Shown: positions 35,583 through 43,782 of the stretch, piece after piece
Layout: each line of letters starts with the position of its first letter
Position numbering within the stretch: the stretch's first letter is position 1
NCBI RefSeq assembly: GCF_000421525.1
Contig: NZ_ATXE01000001.1
Location: 310,001 to 374,000, forward strand
Source: Aestuariimicrobium kwangyangense DSM 21549
GTDB lineage: Bacteria > Actinomycetota > Actinomycetes > Propionibacteriales > Propionibacteriaceae
Direction: 5' to 3'
DNA: 64,000 bases
Program-made: the position numbers and the translations under genes
The notes under the pieces: model-generated
What the model saw: the letters and a program-made list of their open reading frames with translations, nothing else
Databases searched by the model: none
Told to the model about the DNA's origin: nothing

Positions 35583-35604
35583 CGGACAACACCCGGACAA
35601 CACC
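35583..35604 (+). repeat. Tandem 11-bp repeat before the pilin gene
   Basis: CGGACAACACC is present twice back to back, just after the tadC stop. A DnaA-box-like TGTGGATAA follows at 35611-35619. The only sizeable gap inside the Tad operon is here. Confidence 0.7.
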
Positions 35605-35682
35605 TTCGCCTGTGGATAACTGCCTGTCCGCCCCCGCCGCGTGTTCGACTGGATGCGCAGCACCACCCGAGAGGAATGCGCC

Positions 35683-35931
35683 ATGACACTCACCACCGCC
35701 CTGTTCTGGACCATCGGACTGATGGGACAGGTCCTGACGACTGGCACCCAGGCGATGTCCACCCGCCACCCGGCGGTGCATGAGCGCCCGTCTGGCCCGG
35801 GCCGCCGGCCCGACGAACGTGGTCTCTCGCAGTCGACCGAGAACGCCATTCTGCTGGCCGGCGCCGTAGCAGTCGCGGGCATCGTGGTGGCGGTGATCAC
35901 GGTCTACGTGCGCAACAAGTTGCCCCAGTGA
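35683..35931 (+). CDS. Flp/Tad pilin-like small protein
   Basis: An 82-residue protein. An N-terminal hydrophobic stretch (LTTALFWTIGLMG) is followed by a charged segment and then RGLSQSTENAILLAGAV and a hydrophobic helix to the end (NKLPQ). Cleavage after the Gly of RG would leave a mature pilin of about 35 residues with Glu at +6, close to the Glu+5 of type IV pilins. The ATG at 35683 is preferred because of the GAGAGGAA upstream; a GTG at 35641 would add 14 residues. It is the probable major pilin because it lies directly after tadC. Confidence 0.72.
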   Translation: MTLTTALFWTIGLMGQVLTTGTQAMSTRHPAVHERPSGPGRRPDERGLSQSTENAILLAGAVAVAGIVVAVITVYVRNKLPQ

Positions 35932-35959
35932 TCCCTTCCTGACCACCTCACCGCCGCTG

Positions 35960-36334
35960 ATGCCTCACCTGTTTCCCGAGCGTGACCACCGCGGGCTGTC
36001 CGAGTCCGTGCAGTGGGCCCTGCTCGCGCCCCTGGTGCTTCTCGTCGTACTGGGACTGATCCAGACAGGGGTGCTCCTCAACGCGCGCAACACCGCGCAT
36101 CACGCCGCGATGGCTGCCGCGGAGACGGAGTCGCTGCTGGGAGCACAAGCAGGGGACGGACGAACCGTCGCCGACCGCATTCTGGCGCCAGTGGGTCTGC
36201 GCGACTCCTCGACGACCATCACCCGCTCGAATGAGAGCGTCACGGTGGTGATCAGCGGCAACGCGCCCCTGTTCTTCGACATCGGGCTGGGCAGGGTCGA
36301 GGCCCGCGCGGTGATGCCCGTGGAGCGTCCATGA
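35960..36334 (+). CDS. TadE-like pseudopilin
   Basis: A 124-residue protein with a short basic N-terminus, RGLSESVQWALLAPLVLLVVLGLIQTGVLL (the TadE-type helix) and a small extracytoplasmic domain ending near GRVEARAVMPV. It shares the RG-[LM]-S cleavage-site-like motif with the pilin before it and the next protein. TadE-like proteins are minor pilins needed for Flp fibre assembly. Its stop overlaps the next start (ATGA). Confidence 0.78.
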   Translation: MPHLFPERDHRGLSESVQWALLAPLVLLVVLGLIQTGVLLNARNTAHHAAMAAAETESLLGAQAGDGRTVADRILAPVGLRDSSTTITRSNESVTVVISGNAPLFFDIGLGRVEARAVMPVERP

Positions 36335-36765
36335 ACGGGCGCTCGCGACTGGCTCGCGATCGTGGGATGTCGCTGACCGTCGAGACGGTGTTGCTGGTGC
36401 CGGTGTTCGTGCTGGTCCTGATGGCGATGGTGGCCGGGTGGCGGATCTGGTCGGTTCGTGCCGAGGTGCGCCACGCCGCTGCCGCTTCCGCTCGGGCCGC
36501 AAGCCTGCAGCCTGCAGGTGCATCAGCGCGCTCAGCTTCCGAGCGGGTGGCGGAGTCGCAGCTGGCTTCGTCCTGCGAGAACCCCGTCATCCTCGTCGAC
36601 ACCAGCCAGTTCGGGCGTCGAGGGGGCACTCCCGCGGAGGTCACCGTCAGGATCAGCTGTCGAGTTCGGTTGGACGACCTCCTGGTTCCCGGGTTACCGG
36701 GCTCCTTCGAAGCCACCGCCAGCGCCCACTCCAGCCTCGACCGGTTCCGGGAGCGACGACCATGA
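36331..36765 (+). CDS. TadE/TadF-like pseudopilin
   Basis: A 144-residue protein with DRGMSLTVETVLLVPVFVLVLMAMVAGW, a TadE-type helix following an RG-M-S motif with Glu at +6. The rest is a soluble domain with two cysteines (SSCENP and RISCRVRL) that may form a disulfide. It is coupled to both neighbours by ATGA overlaps. Confidence 0.78.
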   Translation: MNGRSRLARDRGMSLTVETVLLVPVFVLVLMAMVAGWRIWSVRAEVRHAAAASARAASLQPAGASARSASERVAESQLASSCENPVILVDTSQFGRRGGTPAEVTVRISCRVRLDDLLVPGLPGSFEATASAHSSLDRFRERRP

Positions 36766-39485
36766 GGCTGCTGCGCGCCCTGGGCGCCCTGGTTGCCCTC
36801 ACCGCCCTCCTCCTCGGAGTGCCCGCGGCCCTGTTCGCGTGGGGTGACCTCGGCGCACTGGCGCCCTCCCGCTGGGGCACGCTCTGGTCGGGTGCGGCCA
36901 CCGCGGGAACGGTGATTGCCGTGGTCACGCTCGTGGGATGGGCGTGTTGGGTGTTGCTGATGGTCAGCACCGTGGCAGAGGTGGTCGCCACACTGTCCGG
37001 GGATCGAGTGCGCTGGCGAGTGCCCCTGACGGGCTGGGTGCAGCCGATCGTCGCTGGGCTGCTGGCGGCCGTCGTGGCAGGACTCCCAGGGGTGTCGTCG
37101 ATGGAGCGCTTCGGCGAGCACGAGCCGATGACACCACCGTCGATCGCCGTCCCCAGCTCCGTGGCTGAATCGGACGTTGCGGCGGCCCCCGGTTCGATCC
37201 GGAGCAGTGACGCCGAACCTTCCTTGAGCAGCTCGCGAAGCGTCCACGTGGTCGCCGACGGTGAGGAATTGTGGACGATCGCCGAAAATCGCTACGGGGA
37301 CGGCCAACGCTGGCAGCAGATCGCCGAAGCGAACGGACTCACCCTCGATTCCCCGATCCTTCCCGGGATGCGACTGGTGCTCCCGGGCGTTCCTCAGGCT
37401 CAGGCGGTGGCTGGTCCGGGAGCCCCTCCCCAGTCGGCACCGGACCGGGTCGTCGTCCGGGCTGGTGACAGCCTCTGGACCATCGCCGAGGAGCACCTCG
37501 GTGATCCCGAGCGTTGGCCCGAGATCGCAGACCTGAACCGCACCCTGATCATCGACCCGGATGAGATCGAGGTCGGCTGGACGATCGTTCTTCCCCACGC
37601 CGAAGAAGAGGACCCACCGAGCCCCGCCCCGATTCCGGAGGACTCCGAGCAGGACCCGTGGCAAGCTGAGCCGACAGGTACGCCTGCAGACCCATCCGCG
37701 ACGTCGACCCCCACCACCACGGCTTCCCCTGACGCGACCGGCGCCGGTCAGCCACCATCGGGGAACACGGCGGCTCCAGCAACGTCGCCCGCGCCGCCGC
37801 CAACCCAGGTCGGGCCGCCCTCGGCTCGTCCGCACTCCGATACCGACGATGCCCCCTTGTTCACGCGCGAGCCTCTCCGCCTGCTCGCCGGTGGCCTCAC
37901 TGCTGCCTTGGCGGCGGCGGTGAGCGCTGGTCTCGTGGTGCGGCACCGCATCCAGAGTGACCAGCGTGATCTGGGACGACGCCCGGTGCCCGCGGGGGAG
38001 TCGAGCCGTCGTCTCGAGGCAGTGTGGGCCGCCCAGGCCGACGAGGCCACCGAGCCCAGCGGCGTCACGGGGACCACTGTCATCGTCGGCGAAACCCTCG
38101 ACGAGCAGCAGCCCGTCACCTTTGACCTGACCGGCGTCACGGTCGTCCGCGGACCGGAAGCACTCACTCGTGACCTGCTGGGCGCGGTGTGCACGTGTCT
38201 GGCGTCAGCCGAGTGGAGTGCCACCACCGAGGTGGTCGTGGTCGGACGAGGTCTGGCCTGGACGACCGCGCTCGACAGCCCCATGCTCCGGTACGCCCCC
38301 GAAGCTGCCGTGGAACTCCGTGCGGCGGCCGAACGCGCCCACCACCGACGCGTCGCGGCCGACGAACTGGATGCGGACCTGGCCGAGGTCGTCGTCTTCG
38401 CCGACCTCCTGGAGGCCGACGAACGCGACCTGCTCATCGAGGTGTTCGAGGACGCTCCCGGGATGGCCGCCGTCGTGATCGACAACCCCGGACGGACCCC
38501 GTGGACGCGACACGGATGCGTCATTCGGGTCGACGACGAAGCGACTGCGCGCGTGGGTGAGGGTGCACCGTTCGTCCCCTGTCTGGTCGGCGCCCCGGCG
38601 CGCCGGGCCCTGATCGACCTGCACGCCAGCGCCACGACCACGGAGACGACGCGGGCGCCGTGGTGGGCCGATGATCCGCCGCCGGGCGTGAGCACCATTC
38701 ACAACCCGCCCGACATCCTGGAGGAGGCCAGCATGACCGCCGTCGACGCACATCGCGACAGACCGACGTTGCTGCTGCTCGGCCCCATCCAGCTGGTCGG
38801 GACGCGTGGCACCCGACCGTCTCGCGCGGTGAAGGCCTGCGAGGAGTACTGCGGGTGGCTTCTCGAGAACCCGGGCCAGTCCAGCCAGAAGATGGCCCAG
38901 TCGCTGATGGTGGCCGAAGCAACCAGAAGGTCAAACATGAGCCGTCTCCGCGTCTGGCTGGGCGCCGATGAACGTGGTCAACAGTTTCTGCCGGAGGCCT
39001 ACACGGGGCGCATCCAGCTTCATCCCGGCGTCTCGTCCGATTGGGACGAGCTGCAACTCCTGATTCAGGCCGGGGTGAACCGCACCCCCAGCCAGGCGTT
39101 GGTGCAGGCACTGCAACTGGTGAGGGGTGAGCCTCTGGCCGACGCCGCTCCCGGGTTGTGGCACTGGGCCGAGCAGTGGCGACGCGACATGATCGCCACC
39201 CTGCGCGACATCGCGTTGGTGCTGGGGCAACGCAGCCTCGACAGTGACGACCTCGAGGTGGCCAGGTGGGCGCTCAAGCGAGGGCTGGCGTGCGCACCGA
39301 CCGATGAGTTGCTGTTGAGCATGATGATCCGCGTGGAACACCGGTTGGGGAACCGCGGTGAGGCGGAGCGGCTCGTGATGTTGGTGACCCGTCTGGCCCG
39401 GACCCGCGGTTACGACCTGCGAGTCGACACCGTGATGCTGATCCAGGAGGTCATGGAGGGGCGGATCCGGACCCGGAAGGCCTGA
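36762..39485 (+). CDS. Membrane protein with two LysM domains and a C-terminal BTAD domain
   Basis: A 907-residue protein ending the Tad operon. Three hydrophobic regions lie near residues 5-27, 45-75 and 95-110, then two LysM repeats (160-209 with ELWTIAENRYGDGQRW, 229-279 with SLWTIAEEHLGDPERW), a long Pro/Thr linker, a further helix near 370-392 and a large C-terminal part ending in a bacterial transcriptional activator domain (about 750-907; LQALQLVRGEPLADAAPGLWHW). LysM binds peptidoglycan while BTAD occurs in SARP-type regulators, so it may link the wall to a cytoplasmic regulatory or scaffold function. No DNA-binding winged helix is obvious. Similar LysM-BTAD proteins sit in other actinobacterial Tad loci. 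Confidence 0.8.
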   Translation: MRLLRALGALVALTALLLGVPAALFAWGDLGALAPSRWGTLWSGAATAGTVIAVVTLVGWACWVLLMVSTVAEVVATLSGDRVRWRVPLTGWVQPIVAGLLAAVVAGLPGVSSMERFGEHEPMTPPSIAVPSSVAESDVAAAPGSIRSSDAEPSLSSSRSVHVVADGEELWTIAENRYGDGQRWQQIAEANGLTLDSPILPGMRLVLPGVPQAQAVAGPGAPPQSAPDRVVVRAGDSLWTIAEEHLGDPERWPEIADLNRTLIIDPDEIEVGWTIVLPHAEEEDPPSPAPIPEDSEQDPWQAEPTGTPADPSATSTPTTTASPDATGAGQPPSGNTAAPATSPAPPPTQVGPPSARPHSDTDDAPLFTREPLRLLAGGLTAALAAAVSAGLVVRHRIQSDQRDLGRRPVPAGESSRRLEAVWAAQADEATEPSGVTGTTVIVGETLDEQQPVTFDLTGVTVVRGPEALTRDLLGAVCTCLASAEWSATTEVVVVGRGLAWTTALDSPMLRYAPEAAVELRAAAERAHHRRVAADELDADLAEVVVFADLLEADERDLLIEVFEDAPGMAAVVIDNPGRTPWTRHGCVIRVDDEATARVGEGAPFVPCLVGAPARRALIDLHASATTTETTRAPWWADDPPPGVSTIHNPPDILEEASMTAVDAHRDRPTLLLLGPIQLVGTRGTRPSRAVKACEEYCGWLLENPGQSSQKMAQSLMVAEATRRSNMSRLRVWLGADERGQQFLPEAYTGRIQLHPGVSSDWDELQLLIQAGVNRTPSQALVQALQLVRGEPLADAAPGLWHWAEQWRRDMIATLRDIALVLGQRSLDSDDLEVARWALKRGLACAPTDELLLSMMIRVEHRLGNRGEAERLVMLVTRLARTRGYDLRVDTVMLIQEVMEGRIRTRKA

Positions 39486-39498
39486 GCCGTTCCGTCGC

Positions 39499-39564
39499 AG
39501 ACTCTCGCCTTCGGGACAGACTTCACCGCTACAACCGGGCAGTTTGTCCCAAAGGTGAGAGTCT
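39499..39564. repeat. Palindromic intergenic element, copy A
   Basis: Arms of 24 nt (39499-39522 and 39541-39564) pair with only three mismatches, all transitions, around an 18-nt loop. The left arm reads AGACTCTCGCCTTCGGGACA. It is related to the element at 11181-11251. It sits between the convergent LysM-BTAD and MFS genes, where it could also act as a terminator. Confidence 0.8.
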
Positions 39565-39588
39565 CCCGGTGGGGAGGGCGATCCGGCT

Positions 39589-41001
39589 TCAGGCCGGCTC
39601 GGCCCTGGGCTCCTCCGCCACGGTCACCACGGGCGCAACCTCGTCCTCGATCGCCTGCTGTTCCCCAACCAGGCTGCCCGACCCGTGCTGACCGACGTCA
39701 AAGGCCTCGCGGCCACCGGTTCGTCCGGTCTGCCACCAGAACCAGACCGCAAGCAGCAGGTAGGCGACACCAGTGCCGATGAACACCAGGTGGCTGAACC
39801 CGCCGGCGGGCAACACGAGGATCGCCAATGCTGCGGCCGCCACGATCGCGGCGTTGAAGAGCATGTCGTAGATCACGAAGACGCGACCCTTGTAGTTGTC
39901 ATCCACATGGATCTGGCAGACGGTGTCGACCACGATCTTGATCGACTGCGCGAACAACCCGATGCCGAAGGCGGCGATCAGCAGTGTCGTCCGGTGAAAG
40001 ATGGATCCCGGAATGGCCTGCATCACGGCGGTGCCGAGCAGCAGCATCATCAAGGTGGTGCGCAGCCCGAACCGGTGGGCCAGCGGCGGCACCAACACGG
40101 CGGACAGGACGAAGCCGACGCCGGTGAACGCACCCCACAGGCCGATGTCGGCCATGGCCGCGTTGACCTGCTTCACCGTGTGGAAGTAGTTGCGGTACCC
40201 GAGGATGACGCCGACCGAGATCAGTCCGAAGCACATGCGGGCGACGAAGATGGTGGTCAGTCCGATGCCGATGGGGGCCTGGTGGCGGATCACCGAGAGG
40301 GCTTCGCGTAGGTCGGGCAGCACCCGTTTGACGCTCGGACGGGACTGCCCCGGTTCGGGTCCGAGTTCGTGTTTGCCGAAGCCGAAGGCCAGGGCCACCG
40401 AGGTGCAGAACATCAGCGCGGCCACGACGAAGACGATGGCATCGGCCTGGTGGGTCTGCATGTAGCGGGGGGCCAGGGCGACCCGAAGCCCGCCGGCGAT
40501 GGCACCACCGATCAGCACCCCGGTGGGGCCGATGGTGGGCATGATCGAACTGGCGGTGAGGTACTCCGACTTGTTCACGGTGTACGGCAGGCCCGCGGTC
40601 AACCCGGCCAGCAGGAAGCGGTTGGCGCTCATCGCCACCAGCAGCAGCCCGAACATCACCGCCTGGATCCGGAACGATCGATCGCCGGTGAACACCAACG
40701 CGGCCAGGCTCAGGGCGATGGTGGCGCGCAGCGCGTCGGTCCAGACCACCACCCGCTGGCGCGACCAGCGGTCGAGCACCACCGAGGCGAAGGGACCCAG
40801 GAACGAGAAGGGCAGCAGGGTGATGGCCAACACCGCGGCGATCGCGACCGCGTTGGGTTGCGACTGGGGGCTGAAGAGCACGTAGCTGGCCATGCCCACC
40901 TGCAGGGTTCCGTCGGAGGCCTGGGTGGCGATGCGCACCGCCAGCAACCGCTTGAACTTGGGGTGCCTCGCCATGCGCTGGATGCTGCGCCAGAAGTGCA
41001 C
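39589..41001 (-). CDS. MFS transporter
   Basis: A 470-residue permease with twelve hydrophobic segments; the charged loop DRWSRQRVVVWTDALRA after TM2 is the MFS motif A variant of the enterobactin-exporter-like (EntS/MdtG) branch. The C-terminal 60 residues are a soluble tail ending in acidic and Ala-rich sequence. The GTG at 41001 has GAGGAAG upstream, which favours it over the ATG nine codons later. The substrate is unknown; no siderophore or biosynthetic genes are nearby. Confidence 0.83.
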   Translation of the reverse strand: MHFWRSIQRMARHPKFKRLLAVRIATQASDGTLQVGMASYVLFSPQSQPNAVAIAAVLAITLLPFSFLGPFASVVLDRWSRQRVVVWTDALRATIALSLAALVFTGDRSFRIQAVMFGLLLVAMSANRFLLAGLTAGLPYTVNKSEYLTASSIMPTIGPTGVLIGGAIAGGLRVALAPRYMQTHQADAIVFVVAALMFCTSVALAFGFGKHELGPEPGQSRPSVKRVLPDLREALSVIRHQAPIGIGLTTIFVARMCFGLISVGVILGYRNYFHTVKQVNAAMADIGLWGAFTGVGFVLSAVLVPPLAHRFGLRTTLMMLLLGTAVMQAIPGSIFHRTTLLIAAFGIGLFAQSIKIVVDTVCQIHVDDNYKGRVFVIYDMLFNAAIVAAAALAILVLPAGGFSHLVFIGTGVAYLLLAVWFWWQTGRTGGREAFDVGQHGSGSLVGEQQAIEDEVAPVVTVAEEPRAEPA

Positions 41002-41137
41002 GGGCTTCCTCGGGTGTGAAGGGTGGGCAGGGGTCGATCTGGCGCCAGCCTAGCCGCGCTCCAGACCCCACCCGGCCCCGCGCGTGAGCTCAGCGGAAGG
41101 TGCAGGGGTTTCCCGGGGGAGGCTCGGCCCACGCCGG

Positions 41138-41143
41138 TAGGCT
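41138..41143 (+). promoter_or_regulatory. Putative -10 box (TAGGCT) of leaderless small gene
   Basis: TAGGCT precedes the ATG at 41150 by exactly 6 nt. Confidence 0.55.
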
Positions 41144-41149
41144 CGGGGC

Positions 41150-41539
41150 ATGAACCAGCGCCGGGAGGATGCGAAGCTCCGCTTCGAACTCAGCCAGGGC
41201 CAGGCCCGCAGCGAGGCGGTGGCCGCCCAGAAGTTGATCGACGACTTCGTGGCCACCTGCGTCGAACGTGGCATCGCTCCCGAACCGTTGAAGGCCCGGC
41301 TGATGACCGGGCAGGTGGTGAAGACCGACCGCAAGGGTTGGTACATCCGCGCCAACAAGTCGCTGGCCATCGGCGACGGCGGGGAGTTCTACCAACTCAC
41401 CGTGCCCGGGTCGATGCTCGAGCGACTTCGTGGGGTGAATCTGGAGCCCACCCAGCCTGTGCTGGTGGTCAATCGAGGCGGACGAGACGGTGATGCCGGC
41501 GACCTCGCCGACTTCCTGGCCTGGCGGCTCGCCACCTGA
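41150..41539 (+). CDS. Conserved small hypothetical protein
   Basis: A 129-residue cytoplasmic protein I do not recognise. The N-terminal half is helical and charged (REDAKLRFELSQGQARSEAVAAQKLIDDFVATC), the second half beta-rich (VVKTDRKGWYIRANKSLAIGDGGEFYQLTVPGS) and ends with PVLVVNRGGRDGDAGDLADFLAWRL. The DRKGWYIR-xx-KSLAIG part looks like a conserved core. No signal peptide or membrane segment is present. The 3' end, including the stop codon, lies in a 14-bp tandem repeat. It is flanked by an MFS gene and a 328-bp non-coding stretch. Confidence 0.75.
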   Translation: MNQRREDAKLRFELSQGQARSEAVAAQKLIDDFVATCVERGIAPEPLKARLMTGQVVKTDRKGWYIRANKSLAIGDGGEFYQLTVPGSMLERLRGVNLEPTQPVLVVNRGGRDGDAGDLADFLAWRLAT

Positions 41540-41567
41540 GGCTCGCCACCTGAGGCTCGCCACCTGG
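41526..41567 (+). repeat. 14-bp tandem repeat across a stop codon, three copies
   Basis: GGCTCGCCACCTGA occurs at 41526-41539 and 41540-41553, and 41554-41567 differs only in its last base. The first copy encodes the final residues and TGA stop of the small hypothetical protein; the second repeats that 3' end. A 14-bp unit shifts frame at each copy. Confidence 0.9.
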
Positions 41568-41867
41568 GCCTCTTCACTGGTGGACCAACTCGTCCCAGGG
41601 CATGCACCGGGGGACTGCTGGTCACCCCCAACAGCCCCCCGGGCGTCTGTGCAGCCTGTCAAGGAGTCACTGCACCGTGTCTCACTTCAAGCTTGTGACA
41701 ATGATGCATGTGGTCTCAGCTTGCGTCAAGGATTGCGGCAGTGTTGCCCGCCACGACTTCACCGGTTCTGCGTCTGCGACAAGCCATTTCCCTCACGGTC
41801 AGGGCTTTCACGCGGCGAAGCCGTGACTGAGTTATTCTCAGCCACGGCCTCGCCGGGGGGCGACCTG
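41540..41867. other. 328-bp intergenic region without a supported gene
   Basis: Apart from the tandem repeat at its left end I see no gene. A 74-codon plus-strand frame at 41602 lacks a ribosome-binding site and protein-like composition. Base composition is less GC-rich than the flanks, and GGCTTTCACGCGGCGAAGCC near 41804-41823 could form a hairpin terminating the DUF4397 gene. Confidence 0.5.
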
Positions 41868-42680
41868 TCAGTTGCGGACGGCCGAACGGGTGCGACGCAG
41901 GGCGAGTGCTCCGACGAACGCGACCATCGCGGCCGAGGCGACGATCGGCAGCACGTTGCTGGTGGGCTCGTCCGCCACACCGGTGTGGGGAAGTCCGCCG
42001 CCCATCAACGTCACCTGCTGCACGGCCAGCGCCAGGTTCTTGCCTTCGGCCGAACCCCACGCGTACACGATGGTGTTGTGGCCCTGGCTCAGCTTCACGT
42101 CGGACGGGCCGATGGCCACGGTGTCGGTTCCGGCGAGCACGACATCGGCCGAGACGGTGCCGGGAGCGAGGTCGAGGGCGGCCTGCTTCGGGTTGGCCAG
42201 TCCGGGTACGACGACCTTGCCGCCTGCACGAACGTCGACGGCCGGGGCGGCTGCGACGTGACGCACCGTCAGCCGGGCACCCTTCGACGAGGCGCTGGTG
42301 TCGTTCGCGAAGGCGGTGAGCACCGGCTTGCCCATGGCGTCGAGGTGGGCGACGAGGGTGAGGTTGGCTCCGGCGGGAACCTGCAGGCCCTTGGCCTCGA
42401 TCACCGCTGCGGCGGTGGCGGGATCGCCGGCCTTGACGATCTTGATGTCGTAGCTGCCGGCGGGCATCGCCTGCGGCTCGGTCAGGGTGCCGGGCTTGAA
42501 GTTGGTGAGCAACGGCTTGCCGTTGGCCCACACGTCGACGGTGGCACCCGGCACGGCGTGCAGCACGCTGACCTGCGAGGTCTGGGGTGCGGAGTGGGCC
42601 GCCGGTGAGGTGAGTGCCATCCCCAGGATGGCGAGCAGGGTGGCGCTGATGGCCGCCGCGACTCGTCGAATGGTGTGCAT
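41868..42680 (-). CDS. LPxTG-anchored DUF4397 surface protein
   Basis: A 270-residue cell-wall protein. The signal peptide runs to about residue 31 (AHSA), then two DUF4397-like beta domains start at SVLHAVPGATVDVWANG and LTVRHVAAAPAVDVRAGG. The C-terminus is a complete sorting signal: LPHTG at 230-234, a hydrophobic helix and an Arg-rich tail. The class F sortase at 28.9-29.6 kb could anchor it. GGAG upstream fixes the ATG at 42680. It is divergent from a CarH/LitR-like regulator, with a palindromic site between them, so light- or B12-dependent control is possible. Confidence 0.88.
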   Translation of the reverse strand: MHTIRRVAAAISATLLAILGMALTSPAAHSAPQTSQVSVLHAVPGATVDVWANGKPLLTNFKPGTLTEPQAMPAGSYDIKIVKAGDPATAAAVIEAKGLQVPAGANLTLVAHLDAMGKPVLTAFANDTSASSKGARLTVRHVAAAPAVDVRAGGKVVVPGLANPKQAALDLAPGTVSADVVLAGTDTVAIGPSDVKLSQGHNTIVYAWGSAEGKNLALAVQQVTLMGGGLPHTGVADEPTSNVLPIVASAAMVAFVGALALRRTRSAVRN

Positions 42681-42800
42681 GGGAGTCTCCTTGGAAATCT
42701 TCTGGGTGGGTCGGTGTGGGTGGATCGATCTGGCGAGGGGTCTGGTCCTCCTCGACCGCTTCCCCGTGTCGTCCATGTTGCGCAGACCTCGACAACAAAT

Positions 42801-42825
42801 CTAGACAAGCTGAGGTTTTGTCTAG
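42801..42825. promoter_or_regulatory. Palindromic operator CTAGACAA-9-TTGTCTAG
   Basis: Perfect 8-bp inverted arms with a 9-nt spacer lie between the divergent DUF4397 and MerR-type B12-binding regulator genes. The right arm is about 20 bp upstream of the regulator's -10 box, so the site is likely bound by that regulator. Confidence 0.65.
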
Positions 42826-42844
42826 CTTTTGGTGCTGGTGACCC

Positions 42845-42850
42845 TAGGCT
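42845..42850 (+). promoter_or_regulatory. Putative -10 box (TAGGCT) of the B12-binding regulator gene
   Basis: TAGGCT lies about 38 nt upstream of the ATG at 42889; here a GGAAGGA ribosome-binding site exists, so the mRNA has a short leader. Confidence 0.5.
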
Positions 42851-42888
42851 TCGGGGTGGGCCGGGGTTCAGCCGGCGGAAGGACCACC

Positions 42889-43731
42889 ATGGACGCACCC
42901 CACTCCATCGGCGACGTGGCTCGGGTGACCGGGCTGCCGATCGCCACCCTGCGCGCCTGGGAGACCCGCTACCGCGTGGTGGAGCCGCACCGCCACGACA
43001 GCGGCATCCGTCGCTATGACGACGAACAGGTCGCGCGCCTGCGTCGCATGCGCGACCTGGTCGAGGCCGGTATCCCTCCCCGCAAGGCGGCCCAGTTGCT
43101 CGACACGACCAGCGGCACCATCCCGCCTTCTGCGCTGCTCGACCACGAGGCGCTGCTGCGCTCACCCCGCGACCCCCAGACCCTCGAGGCACTCATCGAC
43201 CAGCAGTTCGCCCAGGGCAAGGTCGAGACGGTCATCGACCAGTGGCTGATGCCCTCCTTGCGCCGGGTGGGGGAGGCCTGGTCTGCCGGTGACCTCGACG
43301 TGGCCACCGAGCACCTGATCAGCGCGGCCGTGATGCATCGGCTGGCCGCCTTCTACGCTGCCGCCCGCGCCTCGGGCCCCAGGGTGGCGGTGGGGCTCCC
43401 CGCGAAGGCGCGCCACGAACTGCCCGCCCTGGCGCTCGCCCTGTGCCTGCGCCGCCTCGACGTCAACGTCATCTACCTCGGGGCCGACGTGCCCGCGCAG
43501 AGTTGGCAGGTGGTGGCCCACCGCTATCGTCCTGCCGCCGCGGTGGTGGGCGTCGCGACCGTCGCCGACGTCGACTCGGGCGAGCAGGCGGTGCGCGCGT
43601 GTCACGCAGCCGGACTGCGGCACGTCTTCGTCGGTGGACGAGCCGCCGCCGGCGTGGACGAGGCCATCACCCTGCCCGGCACGCTCTCGGACGCGGCCGC
43701 CGCCATCGCGGCGACGGTGGCCAAGGCCTGA
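42889..43731 (+). CDS. CarH/LitR-like adenosylcobalamin-dependent MerR-type photoreceptor regulator
   Basis: A 280-residue regulator. The N-terminal MerR helix-turn-helix (SIGDVARVTGLPIATLRAWETRY) is followed by a four-helix light-sensing cap with the motif W131-x9-E141-H142, the pattern that in CarH covers the upper face of adenosylcobalamin, and a C-terminal Rossmann B12-binding domain with H176 (KARHELP) as candidate lower ligand and VFVGG. The usual E-x-H-x-x-G lower-ligand motif is changed to A-x-H-x-x-P, so B12 affinity may differ. Known relatives repress carotenoid or photoprotection genes in the dark; here the adjacent divergent gene encodes a surface protein. Confidence 0.88.
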   Translation: MDAPHSIGDVARVTGLPIATLRAWETRYRVVEPHRHDSGIRRYDDEQVARLRRMRDLVEAGIPPRKAAQLLDTTSGTIPPSALLDHEALLRSPRDPQTLEALIDQQFAQGKVETVIDQWLMPSLRRVGEAWSAGDLDVATEHLISAAVMHRLAAFYAAARASGPRVAVGLPAKARHELPALALALCLRRLDVNVIYLGADVPAQSWQVVAHRYRPAAAVVGVATVADVDSGEQAVRACHAAGLRHVFVGGRAAAGVDEAITLPGTLSDAAAAIAATVAKA

Positions 43732-43758
43732 GCCCTGACCACCGCCCGCTTGCTGTCC

Positions 43759-43782
43759 CTGATGGGAGTCGACTCCGATCAG
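43759..43782. terminator. Palindrome over the end of the ABC permease gene
   Basis: Two 12-nt halves are inverse complements with a single mismatch and contain the perfect palindrome GGAGTCGACTCC (43765-43776). It spans the stop codon of the minus-strand permease gene, next to the convergent regulator gene. Confidence 0.4.

Noticed and set aside
41602-41826. Possible small gene of 74 codons in the 328-bp gap
   Set aside because: No ribosome-binding site or leaderless box, unusual composition and no recognisable motif.
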